A DNA stretch of 64,000 bases, from NCBI RefSeq assembly GCF_026723825.1, contig NZ_CP113519.1:1612001-1676000 (forward strand), given 5' to 3'. Each line of letters starts with the position of its first letter. Position 1 is the first letter of the stretch. Of the stretch, positions 19,664 through 29,996 are shown in pieces. Origin of the DNA: Pseudomonas sp. GOM7. GTDB lineage: Bacteria > Pseudomonadota > Gammaproteobacteria > Pseudomonadales > Pseudomonadaceae. The position numbers and the translations under genes are program-made. The notes under the pieces were generated by a model. It worked only from the letters and a program-made list of their open reading frames with translations. It was not told where the DNA came from and made no database searches.

Positions 19664-20407
19664 ATGTCCCAAGTCAACATGCGCGATATGCTGAAGGCCG
19701 GTGTGCACTTCGGCCACCAGACCCGTTACTGGAACCCGAAAATGGGCAAGTACATTTTCGGTGCGCGTAACAAGATTCACATCATCAACCTCGAAAAAAC
19801 CCTGCCGATGTTCAACGACGCCCTGTCGTTCGTTGAAAAGCTGGCTGCTGGCAAGAACAAGATCCTGTTCGTTGGCACCAAGCGTTCCGCTGGCAAGATC
19901 GTTCGCGAAGAAGCGGCTCGTTGCGGCTCGCCGTTCGTCGATCACCGCTGGTTGGGCGGCATGCTGACCAACTACAAGACCATCCGTGCTTCGATCAAGC
20001 GCCTGCGCGAGCTGGAAACCCAGTCCCAGGACGGCACCTTCGCCAAGCTGACCAAGAAAGAAGCTCTGATGCGTACCCGTGATCTGGAAAAACTGGATCG
20101 CAGCCTGGGTGGTATCAAGGACATGGGCGGCCTGCCGGACGCGCTGTTCGTGATCGACGTCGACCACGAGCGCATTGCCATCACCGAAGCCAACAAGCTG
20201 GGCATCCCGGTCATCGGCATCGTCGATACCAACAGCAGCCCGGAAGGCGTTGACTACATCATCCCGGGTAACGACGACGCCATCCGCGCCATCCAGCTGT
20301 ACATGGGTGCCATGGCTGACGCCGTGATCCGTGGTCGCAGCAACGCTGGCGGTGCCACCGAAGAGTTCATCGAAGAAGCCCCGGCTGCCGAAGCTGCCGA
20401 AGGCTAA
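19664..20407 (+). CDS. rpsB: 30S ribosomal protein S2
   Basis: S2 binds the back of the 30S subunit and is needed for S1 assembly. The 247-residue protein begins with the typical [26 protein letters not shown] segment and has [15 protein letters not shown]. An AAGGA ribosome site lies 8 nt upstream. Its codon choice is strongly biased compared with neighbours, as expected for a highly expressed gene. It is the first gene of the rpsB-tsf operon under the S2-type leader. Confidence 0.98.
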   Translation: MSQVNMRDMLKAGVHFGHQTRYWNPKMGKYIFGARNKIHIINLEKTLPMFNDALSFVEKLAAGKNKILFVGTKRSAGKIVREEAARCGSPFVDHRWLGGMLTNYKTIRASIKRLRELETQSQDGTFAKLTKKEALMRTRDLEKLDRSLGGIKDMGGLPDALFVIDVDHERIAITEANKLGIPVIGIVDTNSSPEGVDYIIPGNDDAIRAIQLYMGAMADAVIRGRSNAGGATEEFIEEAPAAEAAEG

Positions 20408-20445
20408 GCAGTAACGTCGCTCATATAGCGTGCGTGCTGAGCAAG

Positions 20446-20467
20446 AAGGGGGCTAGGCCCCCTTTTT
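20446..20467 (+). terminator. Attenuator/terminator between rpsB and tsf
   Basis: A perfect 8-bp stem (20446-20453 with 20457-20464) with a TAG loop leads into TTTTT. Because tsf follows on the same strand with no obvious own promoter, it probably acts as partial termination lowering tsf relative to rpsB. Confidence 0.8.
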
Positions 20468-20535
20468 GCCACTCACAGATTTGCTCACCCGCCTGACGGG
20501 TGAATGGTTGAAGACCTACCGAGAGGATTTTCAAG

Positions 20536-21399
20536 ATGGCAGAGATTACTGCAGCCCTGGTCAAAGAACTGCGCGAGCGTACCGGCCAAGGCATGATGGA
20601 ATGCAAGAAGGCCCTGGTTGCTGCTGGTGGCGACATCGAAAAAGCCATTGATGACATGCGTGCTTCCGGCGCCATCAAGGCCGCCAAGAAGGCTGGCAAC
20701 ATCGCTGCCGAAGGCTCCATCGCCGTGCGCGTCGAAGGTGGCCGTGGCCTGATCATCGAAGTCAACTCGCAGACCGACTTCCTGGCTCTGCAGGACGACT
20801 TCAAGGCCTTCGTCAAGGAAAGCCTGGACGAAGCCTTCGAGAAGAACCTGACCGAAGCTGCTCCGCTGATCGCTTCCCGCGAGCCGGCTCGTGAAGCTCT
20901 GGTCGCCAAGTGCGGCGAGAACGTCAACATCCGTCGTCTGACCGCTGTGACCGGTGACACCGTGGGTGCCTACCTGCACGGCCACCGTATCGGTGTTCTG
21001 GTCGTTCTGAAGGGCGGTAACGACGAACTGGCCAAGCACGTTGCCATGCACGTTGCTGCCTCCAACCCGGCTGTGGTTTCCCCGGATCAGGTGTCCGAGG
21101 AGCTGGTTGCCAAGGAGAAGGAAATCTTCCTGCAGCTCAATGCCGAGAAGATCGCCGGCAAGCCGGAAAACATCGTCGAGAACATGGTCAAGGGCCGTAT
21201 CGCCAAGTTCCTGGCCGAAGCCAGCCTGGTTGAGCAAGCCTTCATCATGGACCCGGAAGTCAAGGTCGGTGATCTGGTGAAGAAAGCCGGTGCCGAAGTC
21301 GTTTCCTTCGTGCGTTACGAAGTGGGCGAGGGCATCGAGAAGGCCGAGACCGACTTCGCTGCCGAAGTGGCCGCTCAGGTTGCTGCCAGCAAGCAGTAA
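20536..21399 (+). CDS. tsf: Elongation factor Ts
   Basis: EF-Ts is the guanine-nucleotide exchange factor for EF-Tu. The 287-residue protein has the N-terminal LVKELRERTGQGMMECKKAL signature and the core motif VNSQTDFLALQDDF. The ribosome site GAGAGG lies upstream. Codon bias is strong as in rpsB. Confidence 0.98.
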   Translation: MAEITAALVKELRERTGQGMMECKKALVAAGGDIEKAIDDMRASGAIKAAKKAGNIAAEGSIAVRVEGGRGLIIEVNSQTDFLALQDDFKAFVKESLDEAFEKNLTEAAPLIASREPAREALVAKCGENVNIRRLTAVTGDTVGAYLHGHRIGVLVVLKGGNDELAKHVAMHVAASNPAVVSPDQVSEELVAKEKEIFLQLNAEKIAGKPENIVENMVKGRIAKFLAEASLVEQAFIMDPEVKVGDLVKKAGAEVVSFVRYEVGEGIEKAETDFAAEVAAQVAASKQ

Positions 21400-21423
21400 G
21401 CGGTTTTTCCGGTATGTACCCCC

Positions 21424-21457
21424 AAAGAGGCTGCCCGTTTGCGCGGGCGGCCTCTTT
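21424..21457 (+). terminator. Terminator after tsf
   Basis: A long stem, AAAGAGGC (21424-21431) with GCCTCTTT (21450-21457), extended by GCCCG/CGGGC inside, follows the tsf stop. Only three Us end the stem, but the hairpin is strong. It separates the rpsB-tsf unit from pyrH. Confidence 0.65.
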
Positions 21458-21483
21458 GCCGAATAAGGGGTAAGAATGATTAT

Positions 21484-21550
21484 GGCGGCCGCTCCAACGA
21501 ACGGCCGCCGGCACTGTCAAAGTGCCAGATAGCAGCCGTGCCTAAGGCAC
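21484..21550 (+). promoter_or_regulatory. Three consecutive hairpins in the pyrH leader
   Basis: Perfect inverted repeats follow one another before pyrH: GGCGGCCG/CGGCCGCC (21484-21509), GGCACT/AGTGCC (21510-21526) and GTGCC/GGCAC (21538-21550). There is no U-run, so they are not ordinary terminators. They could form a structured 5' leader of the pyrH-frr-uppS operon; a function is not known to me. Confidence 0.45.
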
Positions 21551-21590
21551 GCTGCGCCCAGAACACACATCGCCGCAGGAGAGACTTGCA

Positions 21591-22334
21591 ATGGCTCAGC
21601 AGACGACTGGTCGCCAACCTCGCTACAAACGCATTCTGCTCAAACTCAGCGGCGAGGCCCTGATGGGCTCGGAAGATTTCGGCATCGATCCCAAGGTGCT
21701 CGATCGCATGGCGCTGGAAGTCGGCCAACTGGTCGGCATCGGCGTGCAGGTCGGCCTGGTGATCGGTGGCGGCAACCTGTTCCGTGGCGCGGCGCTGTCC
21801 GCTGCCGGTATGGATCGCGTCACCGGCGACCATATGGGCATGCTGGCCACGGTGATGAACGCCCTGGCCATGCGTGACGCCCTGGAGCGCTCGAACATCC
21901 CGGCCATCGTCATGTCGGCGATCTCCATGGTCGGCGTGACCGATCACTATGACCGCCGCAAGGCCATGCGCCACCTCAAGACCGGCGAGGTGGTGATCTT
22001 CGCCGCCGGCACCGGCAACCCCTTCTTCACCACCGATTCGGCCGCCTGCCTGCGCGCCATCGAGATCGATGCCGACGTGGTACTGAAGGCGACCAAGGTC
22101 GATGGCGTGTACACTGCCGACCCGTTCAAGGATCCGCATGCCGAGAAGTTCGAGCGCCTGACCTATGACGAGGTGCTCGATCGCAAGCTGGGGGTGATGG
22201 ATCTGACCGCCATCTGCCTGTGCCGCGATCACAAGATGCCGCTGCGGGTCTTCAACATGAACAAGCCGGGCGCCCTGCTTAACGTGGTGGTAGGCGGCGC
22301 CGAAGGAACCCTGATCGAGGAGGAAGCACAATGA
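21591..22334 (+). CDS. pyrH: UMP kinase
   Basis: PyrH phosphorylates UMP to UDP in pyrimidine nucleotide synthesis. It is a hexameric enzyme of the amino-acid kinase fold, unrelated to other NMP kinases. The 247-residue sequence shows the [13 protein letters not shown] start, GGGNLFRG and the [16 protein letters not shown] nucleotide-binding segment. It overlaps frr by ATGA. Confidence 0.97.
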   Translation: MAQQTTGRQPRYKRILLKLSGEALMGSEDFGIDPKVLDRMALEVGQLVGIGVQVGLVIGGGNLFRGAALSAAGMDRVTGDHMGMLATVMNALAMRDALERSNIPAIVMSAISMVGVTDHYDRRKAMRHLKTGEVVIFAAGTGNPFFTTDSAACLRAIEIDADVVLKATKVDGVYTADPFKDPHAEKFERLTYDEVLDRKLGVMDLTAICLCRDHKMPLRVFNMNKPGALLNVVVGGAEGTLIEEEAQ

Positions 22335-22888
22335 TCAACGACATCAAGAAAGACGCTCAGGAGCGTATGGGCAAATCCCTGGAATCGCTGGATCGTAACC
22401 TGGCGTCCATCCGCACGGGTCGTGCTCACCCGAGCATTCTCGACAGCGTCAAGGTGCCGGCCTGGGGTAGCGAGATGCCGCTCAACCAGGTGGCTGCGAT
22501 CACCGTCGAAGATGCCCGTACCCTGAAGATCGTCGCTCACGACAAGAACCTCAGCGCCGCCATCGAAAAGGCCATCCTGACTTCCGACCTGGGCCTGAAC
22601 CCATCCAGCGCCGGTACCACCATCCGCGTGCCGATGCCTGCCCTGACCGAGGAGACCCGCAAGGGCTACACCAAGCAGGCGCGTGGTGTGGCCGAAGACG
22701 CCAAGGTCGCCGTGCGCAACGTGCGCCGTGACGCTCTGGCCGAGCTGAAGAAGCTGGCCAAGGCCAAGGAAATCAGCGAGGACGAAGAGCGTCGTGCCGC
22801 TGACGAGCTGCAGAAGATCACCGACAAGTTCATTGCCGATGTCGACAAGGCTCTGGAGGTCAAGGAAAAAGACCTGATGGCCGTTTGA
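22331..22888 (+). CDS. frr: Ribosome recycling factor
   Basis: RRF splits post-termination ribosomes together with EF-G. The 185-residue protein has the conserved three-helix-bundle sequence, including [17 protein letters not shown] and [14 protein letters not shown]. Translation is coupled to pyrH by an overlapping ATGA. Confidence 0.97.
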   Translation: MINDIKKDAQERMGKSLESLDRNLASIRTGRAHPSILDSVKVPAWGSEMPLNQVAAITVEDARTLKIVAHDKNLSAAIEKAILTSDLGLNPSSAGTTIRVPMPALTEETRKGYTKQARGVAEDAKVAVRNVRRDALAELKKLAKAKEISEDEERRAADELQKITDKFIADVDKALEVKEKDLMAV

Positions 22889-22905
22889 TCGCACAGGCTT
22901 CCGAC

Positions 22906-23652
22906 ATGGATAAGAACAAGCAGGGGGCAGTGCCGAGGCACGTCGCCATCATCATGGATGGCAACAACCGCTGGGCCAGAAAGCGCCTGTTGCCAGGTGT
23001 GGCCGGGCACAAGGCCGGGGTCGACGCGGTGCGCGCGGTGATCGAGGTATGTGCCGAGTCGGGCGTCGAGGTGCTGACGCTGTTCGCCTTTTCCAGCGAG
23101 AACTGGCAGCGTCCCGCCGATGAAGTCGGGGCGCTGATGGAGCTATTCCTCGGTGCGCTGCGGCGTGAGGCGAAGAAGCTGCTGGACAACGACATCGCCT
23201 TGCGCATCATCGGTGATCGCTCACGCTTTCATCCCGAGCTGCAGGCCGCCATGCGCGAGGCCGAGGCGCTGACCGCCGGCAAGCGCCGCTTCACCCTGCA
23301 GATCGCCGCCAACTATGGCGGCCAGTGGGACATCGTTCAGGCCACTCAGCGCCTGGCGCGTGAGGTGCAGGCCGGGCATCTGCTGCCCGAGGAAATCAGT
23401 GCGGAGGTGCTGCAGGGCTGTCTGGCCACCGGCGACATGCCGTTGCCGGATCTGTGCATTCGTACCGGTGGCGAGCATCGCATCAGCAACTTCCTGCTCT
23501 GGCAGTTGGCTTACAGCGAGCTGTACTTCTCCGACCTGTACTGGCCGGATTTCAAGCATGAGGCCATGCGCAAGGCGCTGGCCGATTTCGCTACCCGCCA
23601 GCGTCGCTTCGGCAAGACCAGCGAGCAGGTGGCAGCCGAGGCGCGCTCCTGA
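22906..23652 (+). CDS. uppS: Undecaprenyl pyrophosphate synthase (cis-prenyltransferase)
   Basis: It condenses farnesyl-PP with eight isopentenyl-PP units to give C55-PP, the carrier for peptidoglycan and O-antigen precursors. The 248-residue protein has HVAIIMDGNNRW with the catalytic Asp (D18), the LFAFSSENWQRP motif, and the C-terminal RTGGEHRISNFLLWQ. ATG 22906 is preferred over a TTG seven codons upstream that overlaps frr. The stop overlaps the cdsA start (TGATG). Confidence 0.96.
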   Translation: MDKNKQGAVPRHVAIIMDGNNRWARKRLLPGVAGHKAGVDAVRAVIEVCAESGVEVLTLFAFSSENWQRPADEVGALMELFLGALRREAKKLLDNDIALRIIGDRSRFHPELQAAMREAEALTAGKRRFTLQIAANYGGQWDIVQATQRLAREVQAGHLLPEEISAEVLQGCLATGDMPLPDLCIRTGGEHRISNFLLWQLAYSELYFSDLYWPDFKHEAMRKALADFATRQRRFGKTSEQVAAEARS

Positions 23653-24467
23653 TGTTGAAGCAACGAATCATCACGGCACTGGTGCTGCTACCCATCGCCC
23701 TGGGCGGCTTTTTCCTCCTCGATGGCCTGGCGTTCGCCCTGTTCATCGGTGCGGTGGTCAGTCTGGGGGCCTGGGAGTGGGCACGCCTGGCGGGCTTCGA
23801 GTCGCAGGGGCTGCGCGTCGCCTATGCAGCGGTTGTCGCCTTGCTGCTGGCAGTGCTCTATCTATTGCCTGGCCTGGCGCCATTGATCCTGGCGCTGGCG
23901 GTGCTCTGGTGGGTGGCCGCGACCTGGCTGGTGCTCGGCTATCCCGATAGCAGTCGTTACTGGGGTGGCTTGCCTGGCCGTCTGTTGATCGGTCTGCTGA
24001 TCCTCCTGCCGGCCTGGCAGGGGTTGGTGTTGCTCAAACAATGGCCGCAGGCCAACGGTCTGATCATCGCCGTCATGCTGCTGGTCTGGGGGGCCGATAT
24101 CGGCGCGTATTTCTCCGGCAAGGCCTTCGGCAAGCGCAAGCTGGCGCCGCGGGTCAGCCCTGGCAAGAGCTGGGAAGGTTTCTACGGTGGTCTCGCTGCC
24201 AGCCTGCTGATCACCTTGCTGGTCGGCCTGCAGCAGGGCTGGAGCGTTGGCTCGCTGGTGCTGGCGCTGCTGGGTGCGGCGCTGGTGGTGATGGTGTCGG
24301 TGGTTGGTGATCTCACCGAGAGCATGTTCAAGCGCCAGTCCGGGATCAAGGACAGCAGCAACCTGCTGCCGGGGCATGGCGGCGTGCTGGATCGTATCGA
24401 TAGCCTGACGGCGGCCATTCCGCTGTTCGCGGCACTGCTCTGGCTGGCCGGCTGGGGTTCGCTGTGA
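23652..24467 (+). CDS. cdsA: Phosphatidate cytidylyltransferase (CDP-diglyceride synthase)
   Basis: An inner-membrane enzyme making CDP-diacylglycerol from phosphatidic acid and CTP. The 271-residue sequence is hydrophobic with about eight membrane segments and ends with the family signature [20 protein letters not shown] followed by the [14 protein letters not shown] motif. It overlaps uppS by one base and dxr by four (GTGA). Confidence 0.96.
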   Translation: MLKQRIITALVLLPIALGGFFLLDGLAFALFIGAVVSLGAWEWARLAGFESQGLRVAYAAVVALLLAVLYLLPGLAPLILALAVLWWVAATWLVLGYPDSSRYWGGLPGRLLIGLLILLPAWQGLVLLKQWPQANGLIIAVMLLVWGADIGAYFSGKAFGKRKLAPRVSPGKSWEGFYGGLAASLLITLLVGLQQGWSVGSLVLALLGAALVVMVSVVGDLTESMFKRQSGIKDSSNLLPGHGGVLDRIDSLTAAIPLFAALLWLAGWGSL

Positions 24468-25648
24468 GTGGCGTGCAGCGCATCACCGTGCTGGGGGCGA
24501 CCGGCTCCATCGGTCTGAGCACCCTGGACGTCATCGCGCGTCATCCCGAACGTTATCAGGTCTTCGCTCTGACTGGCTTCACTCGTCTGAGCGAGCTGCA
24601 GGCGCTGTGCCTGCAGCACCGCCCGGCTTTCGTCGTGGTGCCGGATGAGCAGGCGGCGCAGCCGTTGCGCTTCGCGCTGCGCGATGCCGGCCTGAGCACC
24701 GAGGTGCTTATGGGCGAGCAGGGGCTGTGCACCGTCGCCTATCATGCCGAGGTGGATGTGGTCATGGCGGCCATCGTCGGTGCGGCTGGTCTCAAACCGA
24801 CCTTGGCGGCCGTTCAGGCTGGCAAGAAGGTGCTGCTGGCCAACAAGGAAGCGCTGGTGATGTCCGGTGCCCTGTTCATGCAGGCGGTACGTGATAGCGG
24901 CGCCACCTTGCTGCCCATCGACAGTGAGCACAATGCCATCTTCCAGTGCCTGCCGCACGACTATGCACGTGGCTTGGCGCCGGTGGGCGTGCGCCGCGTG
25001 CTGCTTACCGCTTCCGGTGGGCCGTTCCGCGAAACGCCATTGGCTGAGCTGGAGCAGGTTACCCCCGAGCAGGCCTGTGCACACCCCAACTGGTCCATGG
25101 GGCGCAAGATTTCCGTCGATTCGGCGAGCATGATGAACAAGGGCCTGGAGCTGATCGAGGCCTGCTGGTTGTTCGATGCCAGGCCCGAGCAGATCGAGGT
25201 GGTGATCCACCGCCAGAGCGTGATCCATTCGCTGGTCGACTACATCGATGGCTCGGTGCTGGCACAGTTGGGCAACCCCGATATGCGCACGCCCATCGCC
25301 CATGCTCTGGCCTGGCCGCAGCGCATCGACTCCGGCGTCGCGCCGCTGGACCTGTTCGCCGTCGGTCGCCTGGATTTCCAGCGCCCGGACGAGACACGCT
25401 TTCCCTGCCTGCGCCTGGCCCGCGAGGCCGCGCAGGCAGGGGGCACCGCGCCGGCGATGCTCAATGCGGCCAACGAGGTGGCGGTCGAGGCCTTTCTGCA
25501 GCGGCGCATTCGCTTCACCGAGATAGCGCGTATGATCGAGAGCGTCCTGAACGCTCAGGCAGCGCAGGTGGTCGAAGCGCTCGATATCGTGCTGGCGGCT
25601 GATCGCCAGGCGCGTGAGCTGGCCCTGCAGTGGCTTGCCCGCCGTTGA
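24464..25648 (+). CDS. dxr: 1-deoxy-D-xylulose 5-phosphate reductoisomerase
   Basis: The committed step of the MEP isoprenoid pathway: DXP is converted to MEP with NADPH. The 394-residue protein has the N-terminal [19 protein letters not shown] motif, [13 protein letters not shown] with metal-binding Asp/Glu, and the [10 protein letters not shown] and [15 protein letters not shown] catalytic segments. The GTG start overlaps the cdsA stop. Confidence 0.97.
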   Translation: MSGVQRITVLGATGSIGLSTLDVIARHPERYQVFALTGFTRLSELQALCLQHRPAFVVVPDEQAAQPLRFALRDAGLSTEVLMGEQGLCTVAYHAEVDVVMAAIVGAAGLKPTLAAVQAGKKVLLANKEALVMSGALFMQAVRDSGATLLPIDSEHNAIFQCLPHDYARGLAPVGVRRVLLTASGGPFRETPLAELEQVTPEQACAHPNWSMGRKISVDSASMMNKGLELIEACWLFDARPEQIEVVIHRQSVIHSLVDYIDGSVLAQLGNPDMRTPIAHALAWPQRIDSGVAPLDLFAVGRLDFQRPDETRFPCLRLAREAAQAGGTAPAMLNAANEVAVEAFLQRRIRFTEIARMIESVLNAQAAQVVEALDIVLAADRQARELALQWLARR

Positions 25649-25667
25649 GGCGGGATGGAGAGAAGAA

Positions 25668-27020
25668 ATGAGTGCGCTGTACATGTTGGTAGGCACCCTG
25701 ATCGCGCTGGGTGTGCTGGTGACCTTTCACGAATTCGGCCATTTCTGGGTGGCGCGGCGCTGTGGCGTCAAGGTGCTGCGTTTCTCCGTCGGTTTCGGCA
25801 GCCCACTGGTGCGCTGGCACGACCGTCAGGGAACCGAATTCGTCATCGCCGCCATCCCGCTGGGTGGCTACGTGAAGATGCTCGACGAGCGCGAAGGCGA
25901 GGTGCCAGCCGCCTTGCTCGATCAGGCCTTCAATCGCAAGACGGTGGGGCAGCGCATCGCCATCGTCGCGGCCGGTCCCATCGCCAACTTCCTCCTCGCC
26001 CTGGTGTTTTTCTGGGCCGTGGCCATGCTCGGCAGCCAGCAGGTGCGCCCGGTCATCGGTGCGGTGGAGCAGGGCAGCCTGGCCGCAGCGGCTGGCCTGC
26101 ATGCCGGACAGGAAATCGTTTCGGTCAATGGTGAGGCCGTGACCGGCTGGGCACCGATCAATCTGCAACTGGTGCGCCGTCTGGGCGAGAGTGGCACCCT
26201 GAATATCGGCGTGCGCGAGCCTGGCTCGACGGTCGAGTCGGTCAAGCAGGTGCAATTGAACAATTGGCTGCGGGGGGCGGATGAGCCCGATCCCATCGGC
26301 TCGCTGGGCATACGTCCGTGGCGCCCGGCACTGCCGCCGGTGCTCGCCGAACTCGATGCACAAGGCCCGGCGCAGGCCGCCGGCCTGCGCACGGGAGATC
26401 GCCTGCTGGCGCTTGACGGCCAGCCGCTGGAGGATTGGCAGCAGGTGGTGGACAAGGTGCGGGCCATGCCGGATCAGCGGGTGACGTTGCGCTTCGAGCG
26501 TGACGGTCAAGCCCAGGAGGTGATGCTGACCCTGGCTAGCCGTGGTGATGGGGAGGCCCGTAGCGGCTACCTTGGCGCCGGGGTGAAAGGTGGCGAGTGG
26601 CCGCCCGAGATGCTTCGCGAAGTGCGCTACGGGCCGCTCGAAGCCGTCGCCGAAGGCGCACGGCGTACCTGGGCGATGAGCGTGCTGACCCTCGATTCGC
26701 TGAAGAAGATGCTGTTCGGTGAGCTCTCGGTAAAAAACTTGAGCGGGCCGATAACCATTGCTAAAGTGGCGGGCGCTTCAGCTCAGTCGGGGCTTGGGGA
26801 TTTTCTGAATTTCCTCGCCTACCTGAGCATTAGCCTGGGGGTTCTCAATCTGCTGCCCATTCCCGTACTGGATGGTGGGCATCTGCTTTTTTATCTGGTC
26901 GAGTGGGTGCGTGGTCGCCCCTTGTCTGAGCGGGTTCAAGGTTGGGGGATGCAGATCGGCATCAGCCTGGTCGTCGGAGTCATGCTGCTGGCTCTGATCA
27001 ACGATCTTGGTCGTCTGTAA
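25668..27020 (+). CDS. rseP: Site-2 zinc metalloprotease RseP (MucP)
   Basis: An inner-membrane intramembrane protease that cleaves the anti-sigma factor (MucA/RseA) to release the envelope-stress sigma factor AlgU/RpoE. The 450-residue protein has the zinc site HEFGH (H21, E22, H25) in the first membrane segment, two tandem PDZ domains in the periplasmic region (about 115-300), and LDGGHLLFY in the third membrane segment with the third metal ligand. ATG 25668 has GGAGAGAAG upstream. It sits directly before bamA, whose product's substrates trigger the same stress response. Confidence 0.96.
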   Translation: MSALYMLVGTLIALGVLVTFHEFGHFWVARRCGVKVLRFSVGFGSPLVRWHDRQGTEFVIAAIPLGGYVKMLDEREGEVPAALLDQAFNRKTVGQRIAIVAAGPIANFLLALVFFWAVAMLGSQQVRPVIGAVEQGSLAAAAGLHAGQEIVSVNGEAVTGWAPINLQLVRRLGESGTLNIGVREPGSTVESVKQVQLNNWLRGADEPDPIGSLGIRPWRPALPPVLAELDAQGPAQAAGLRTGDRLLALDGQPLEDWQQVVDKVRAMPDQRVTLRFERDGQAQEVMLTLASRGDGEARSGYLGAGVKGGEWPPEMLREVRYGPLEAVAEGARRTWAMSVLTLDSLKKMLFGELSVKNLSGPITIAKVAGASAQSGLGDFLNFLAYLSISLGVLNLLPIPVLDGGHLLFYLVEWVRGRPLSERVQGWGMQIGISLVVGVMLLALINDLGRL

Positions 27021-27036
27021 CCCATGCTGAATTACA

Positions 27037-27065
27037 AATCTGTCGCCTAGTGCGGCAGATTTTTT
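27037..27065 (+). terminator. Hairpin with U-run between rseP and bamA
   Basis: A 10-bp stem (27037-27046 with 27052-27061, one G-U pair) with a CTAGT loop is followed by TTTT. It lies within an operon-like gene series, so it likely attenuates read-through into bamA or separates transcription units. Confidence 0.75.
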
Positions 27066-27093
27066 ATCGTCAGTTGGAATAAGAAAGGACTTC

Positions 27094-29454
27094 ATGAAAC
27101 GTCTGCTGCTACCTGCGGTGTTGTCCGCATTGATGATCGCCGAAGTTCACGCCGAGTCCTTCACCATCTCCGATATACGTGTCAACGGACTGCAGCGGGT
27201 CTCCGCCGGAAGCGTATTCGGTGCTCTGCCGCTCAACGTGGGTGAGCAGGTCGATGACAGTCAACTCGTCGACGCTACCCGCTCGCTGTTCAAGACCGGT
27301 TTCTTCCAGGACATCCAGCTCGGCCGTGATGGCAACGTGCTGGTCGTCACCGTGGTCGAGCGTCCTTCCATTTCCAGCATCGAGATCGAAGGCAACAAGG
27401 CCATCACCACCGAAGACCTGCTCAAGGGCCTGAACCAGTCCGGTCTGGCCGAGGGCGAGATCTTCCAGCGCGCCACCCTCGAAGGCGTGCGCAACGAACT
27501 GCAGCGCCAGTACGTGGCCCAGGGTCGCTACTCGGCCGAGATCGAGACCGAGGTGATTCCGCAGCCGCGCAACCGTGTGGCGCTGAAGATCACCATCAAC
27601 GAAGGCACCGTCGCCGCCATTTCCCACATCAACGTGGTGGGCAACACGGTGTTCTCCGATGAGGATCTGAGCGATCTGTTCGAGCTCAAGACCACCAACT
27701 GGCTGTCCTTCTTCAAGAACGACGACAAGTACGCCCGCGAAAAGCTCTCCGGTGACCTCGAGCGTTTGCGCTCCTATTACCTGGATCGCGGCTACATCAA
27801 CATGGACATCAGCTCCACCCAGGTCTCCATCACCCCGGACAAGAAGCACGTCTACATCACCGTCAACATCGATGAGGGTGAGAAGTACAGCGTGCGTGAC
27901 GTGAAACTCTCCGGTGACCTCAAGGTGCCGGAAGAAGAGATCCGCGCACTGCTGCTGGTCAAGGAAGGGCAGGTCTTCTCGCGCAAGGTGATGACCACCA
28001 CCAGCGAGCTGATCACCCGTCGCCTGGGTAACGAGGGCTACACCTTCGCCAACGTCAACGGCGTGCCGCAGGCGCACGACGAGGACAACACCGTTTCCAT
28101 CACCTTCGTTGTCGATCCGGGCAAGCGTGCCTACGTCAACCGCATCAACTTCCGTGGCAACACCAAGTCCGAGGACGAAGTGCTGCGCCGCGAGATGCGC
28201 CAGATGGAAGGTGGCTGGGCTTCCACCTACCTGATCGACCAGTCCAAGGTGCGTCTGGAGCGTCTGGGCTTCTTCAAGGAAGTCAACGTGGAAACCCCGC
28301 AGGTGCCGGGTACCGACGATCAGATCGACGTCAACTACAGCGTCGAGGAGCAGCCGTCCGGTTCCATCACCGCCAGCGTCGGTTTCGCCCAGAACGCCGG
28401 TTTGATCCTCGGTGGCTCCATCAGCCAGAACAACTTCCTGGGTACTGGCAACAAGGTCAGCCTCGGCCTGACCCGTAGCGAATACCAGACCCGTTACAGC
28501 TTCGGCTTCGTTGACCCCTACTGGACGGTCGATGGCGTCAGCCTGGGTTACAACGCCTTCTACCGCACCACCGACTACGACGAACTCGATGTCGACGTGT
28601 CCAGCTACTCGGTGGACAGCCTCGGTGCCGGTATCAGCATCGGTTACCCGATCAGCGAAACGTCGCGCCTGACCTACGGCCTCACCGCGCAACAGGACAC
28701 CATCGATACTGGGCGTTACACCGTCGATGAAATCTTCGACTTCATCGAGCAGGAAGGCGATAACTACCTGAACTTCAAGGGCTCCATCGGCTGGTCCGAG
28801 TCGACCCTCAACCGTGGCGTGCTGGCCAACCGCGGCCATTCGCAAAGCCTGGTGCTGGAAACCACTCTGCCGGGCAGCGACCTGTCGTTCTACAAGCTCG
28901 ACTACCGTGGCCAGGTGTTCACCCCGCTCAGCGACAACTACACCCTGCGCTTCCACACCGAGCTGGGTTACGGTGACAGCTACGGCTCCACCTCCGAGTT
29001 GCCGTTCTACGAGAACTACTACGCCGGCGGTTTCAACTCCGTGCGTGGCTTCAAGGACAGCACGCTTGGTCCGCGCAGCACGCCGAGCTCCGGCAACAAG
29101 CCCGGCACCCTGCGTGACCCGGATCAGGATCCGCTGCCGTTCGGTGGTAACGTGCTGGTGCAGGGTGGGGTGGAAATGCTCTTCCCGCTGCCGTTCGTCA
29201 AGGATCAGCGCTCGCTGCGTACCTCGCTGTTCTGGGACGTGGGTAACGTGTTCGACACCAATTGCTCGTCGAGCCAGAAGAAGATCAGTGATAGCTGCAA
29301 CATCGACTTCAGCAGCATGGCCAGCTCCGTGGGGGTCGGCCTGACCTGGATTACCGCGTTGGGGCCGCTGAGTTTCAGCCTGGCCATGCCGATCAAGAAA
29401 CCGAATGATGCCGAAACTCAGGTCTTCCAGTTCTCCCTGGGCCAAACCTTCTAA
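27094..29454 (+). CDS. bamA: Outer-membrane protein assembly factor BamA
   Basis: The essential core of the BAM complex that folds beta-barrel proteins into the outer membrane. The 786-residue precursor has a signal peptide (cleavage likely after VHA, before ESFTISDI), five POTRA domains to about residue 420, and a C-terminal 16-strand barrel. The Omp85 VRGF motif is present in FNSVRGFKDS, and the final residue is Phe (FSLGQTF) as expected for a barrel protein. The chaperone gene skp follows. Confidence 0.97.
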   Translation: MKRLLLPAVLSALMIAEVHAESFTISDIRVNGLQRVSAGSVFGALPLNVGEQVDDSQLVDATRSLFKTGFFQDIQLGRDGNVLVVTVVERPSISSIEIEGNKAITTEDLLKGLNQSGLAEGEIFQRATLEGVRNELQRQYVAQGRYSAEIETEVIPQPRNRVALKITINEGTVAAISHINVVGNTVFSDEDLSDLFELKTTNWLSFFKNDDKYAREKLSGDLERLRSYYLDRGYINMDISSTQVSITPDKKHVYITVNIDEGEKYSVRDVKLSGDLKVPEEEIRALLLVKEGQVFSRKVMTTTSELITRRLGNEGYTFANVNGVPQAHDEDNTVSITFVVDPGKRAYVNRINFRGNTKSEDEVLRREMRQMEGGWASTYLIDQSKVRLERLGFFKEVNVETPQVPGTDDQIDVNYSVEEQPSGSITASVGFAQNAGLILGGSISQNNFLGTGNKVSLGLTRSEYQTRYSFGFVDPYWTVDGVSLGYNAFYRTTDYDELDVDVSSYSVDSLGAGISIGYPISETSRLTYGLTAQQDTIDTGRYTVDEIFDFIEQEGDNYLNFKGSIGWSESTLNRGVLANRGHSQSLVLETTLPGSDLSFYKLDYRGQVFTPLSDNYTLRFHTELGYGDSYGSTSELPFYENYYAGGFNSVRGFKDSTLGPRSTPSSGNKPGTLRDPDQDPLPFGGNVLVQGGVEMLFPLPFVKDQRSLRTSLFWDVGNVFDTNCSSSQKKISDSCNIDFSSMASSVGVGLTWITALGPLSFSLAMPIKKPNDAETQVFQFSLGQTF

Positions 29455-29490
29455 TACCGAAAGCCAACAGTTTTGTTGCAGGAGTGCATT

Positions 29491-29994
29491 GTGCGTAAGT
29501 TGACTCAACTGGTTATGTTCACCGTCGCCCTGATCGCCACCCCGGCGTTCGCCGAGATGAAAGTGGCCGTGCTGAACTATCAAATGGCCCTGCTCGAGTC
29601 GGATGCGGCCAAGCGTTATGCGGTGGACGCCGAGAAGAAATTCGGTCCGCAGCTCAACAAGCTCAAGACCCTGGAAAGTGATGCCAAGCGCATCCAGGAT
29701 CGCATGGTCAAAGAAGGCGAGAAGATGCAACAGGCCGAGCGTGAGCGCCTGGAGCTGGAATTCAAGCAGAAGGCCCGTGACTTCCAGTTCCAGTCCAAGG
29801 AGCTGAACGAGTCCAAGGCCATCGCTGATCGTGAGATGCTGGCCAAGCTCAAGCCGAACCTGGACAAGGCCGTCGAGGAAGTGATCAAGAACGGCAACTT
29901 CGACCTGGTGCTCGAGCGTGGTGCGGTGATCGATGTCAAACCTCAGTACGACATCACCCGCCAGGTCATCGAGCGCATGAACAAGATGCGTTGA
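29491..29994 (+). CDS. skp: Periplasmic chaperone Skp (OmpH)
   Basis: Skp holds unfolded outer-membrane proteins in the periplasm and delivers them to BamA. The 167-residue precursor has a signal peptide ending ATPAFA, then a short beta-strand body and a long charged coiled-coil region (about residues 45-120) forming the tentacles. The GTG start at 29491 is chosen because GGAG lies 6 nt upstream; an upstream TTG in frame lacks support. Confidence 0.94.
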   Translation: MRKLTQLVMFTVALIATPAFAEMKVAVLNYQMALLESDAAKRYAVDAEKKFGPQLNKLKTLESDAKRIQDRMVKEGEKMQQAERERLELEFKQKARDFQFQSKELNESKAIADREMLAKLKPNLDKAVEEVIKNGNFDLVLERGAVIDVKPQYDITRQVIERMNKMR

Positions 29995-29996
29995 GC

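Noticed and set aside
27109..29730. An 873-codon open frame antisense to bamA and skp
   Set aside because: It is a shadow of the bamA codon pattern, with low-complexity His/Gln/Val-rich translation and no family resemblance.
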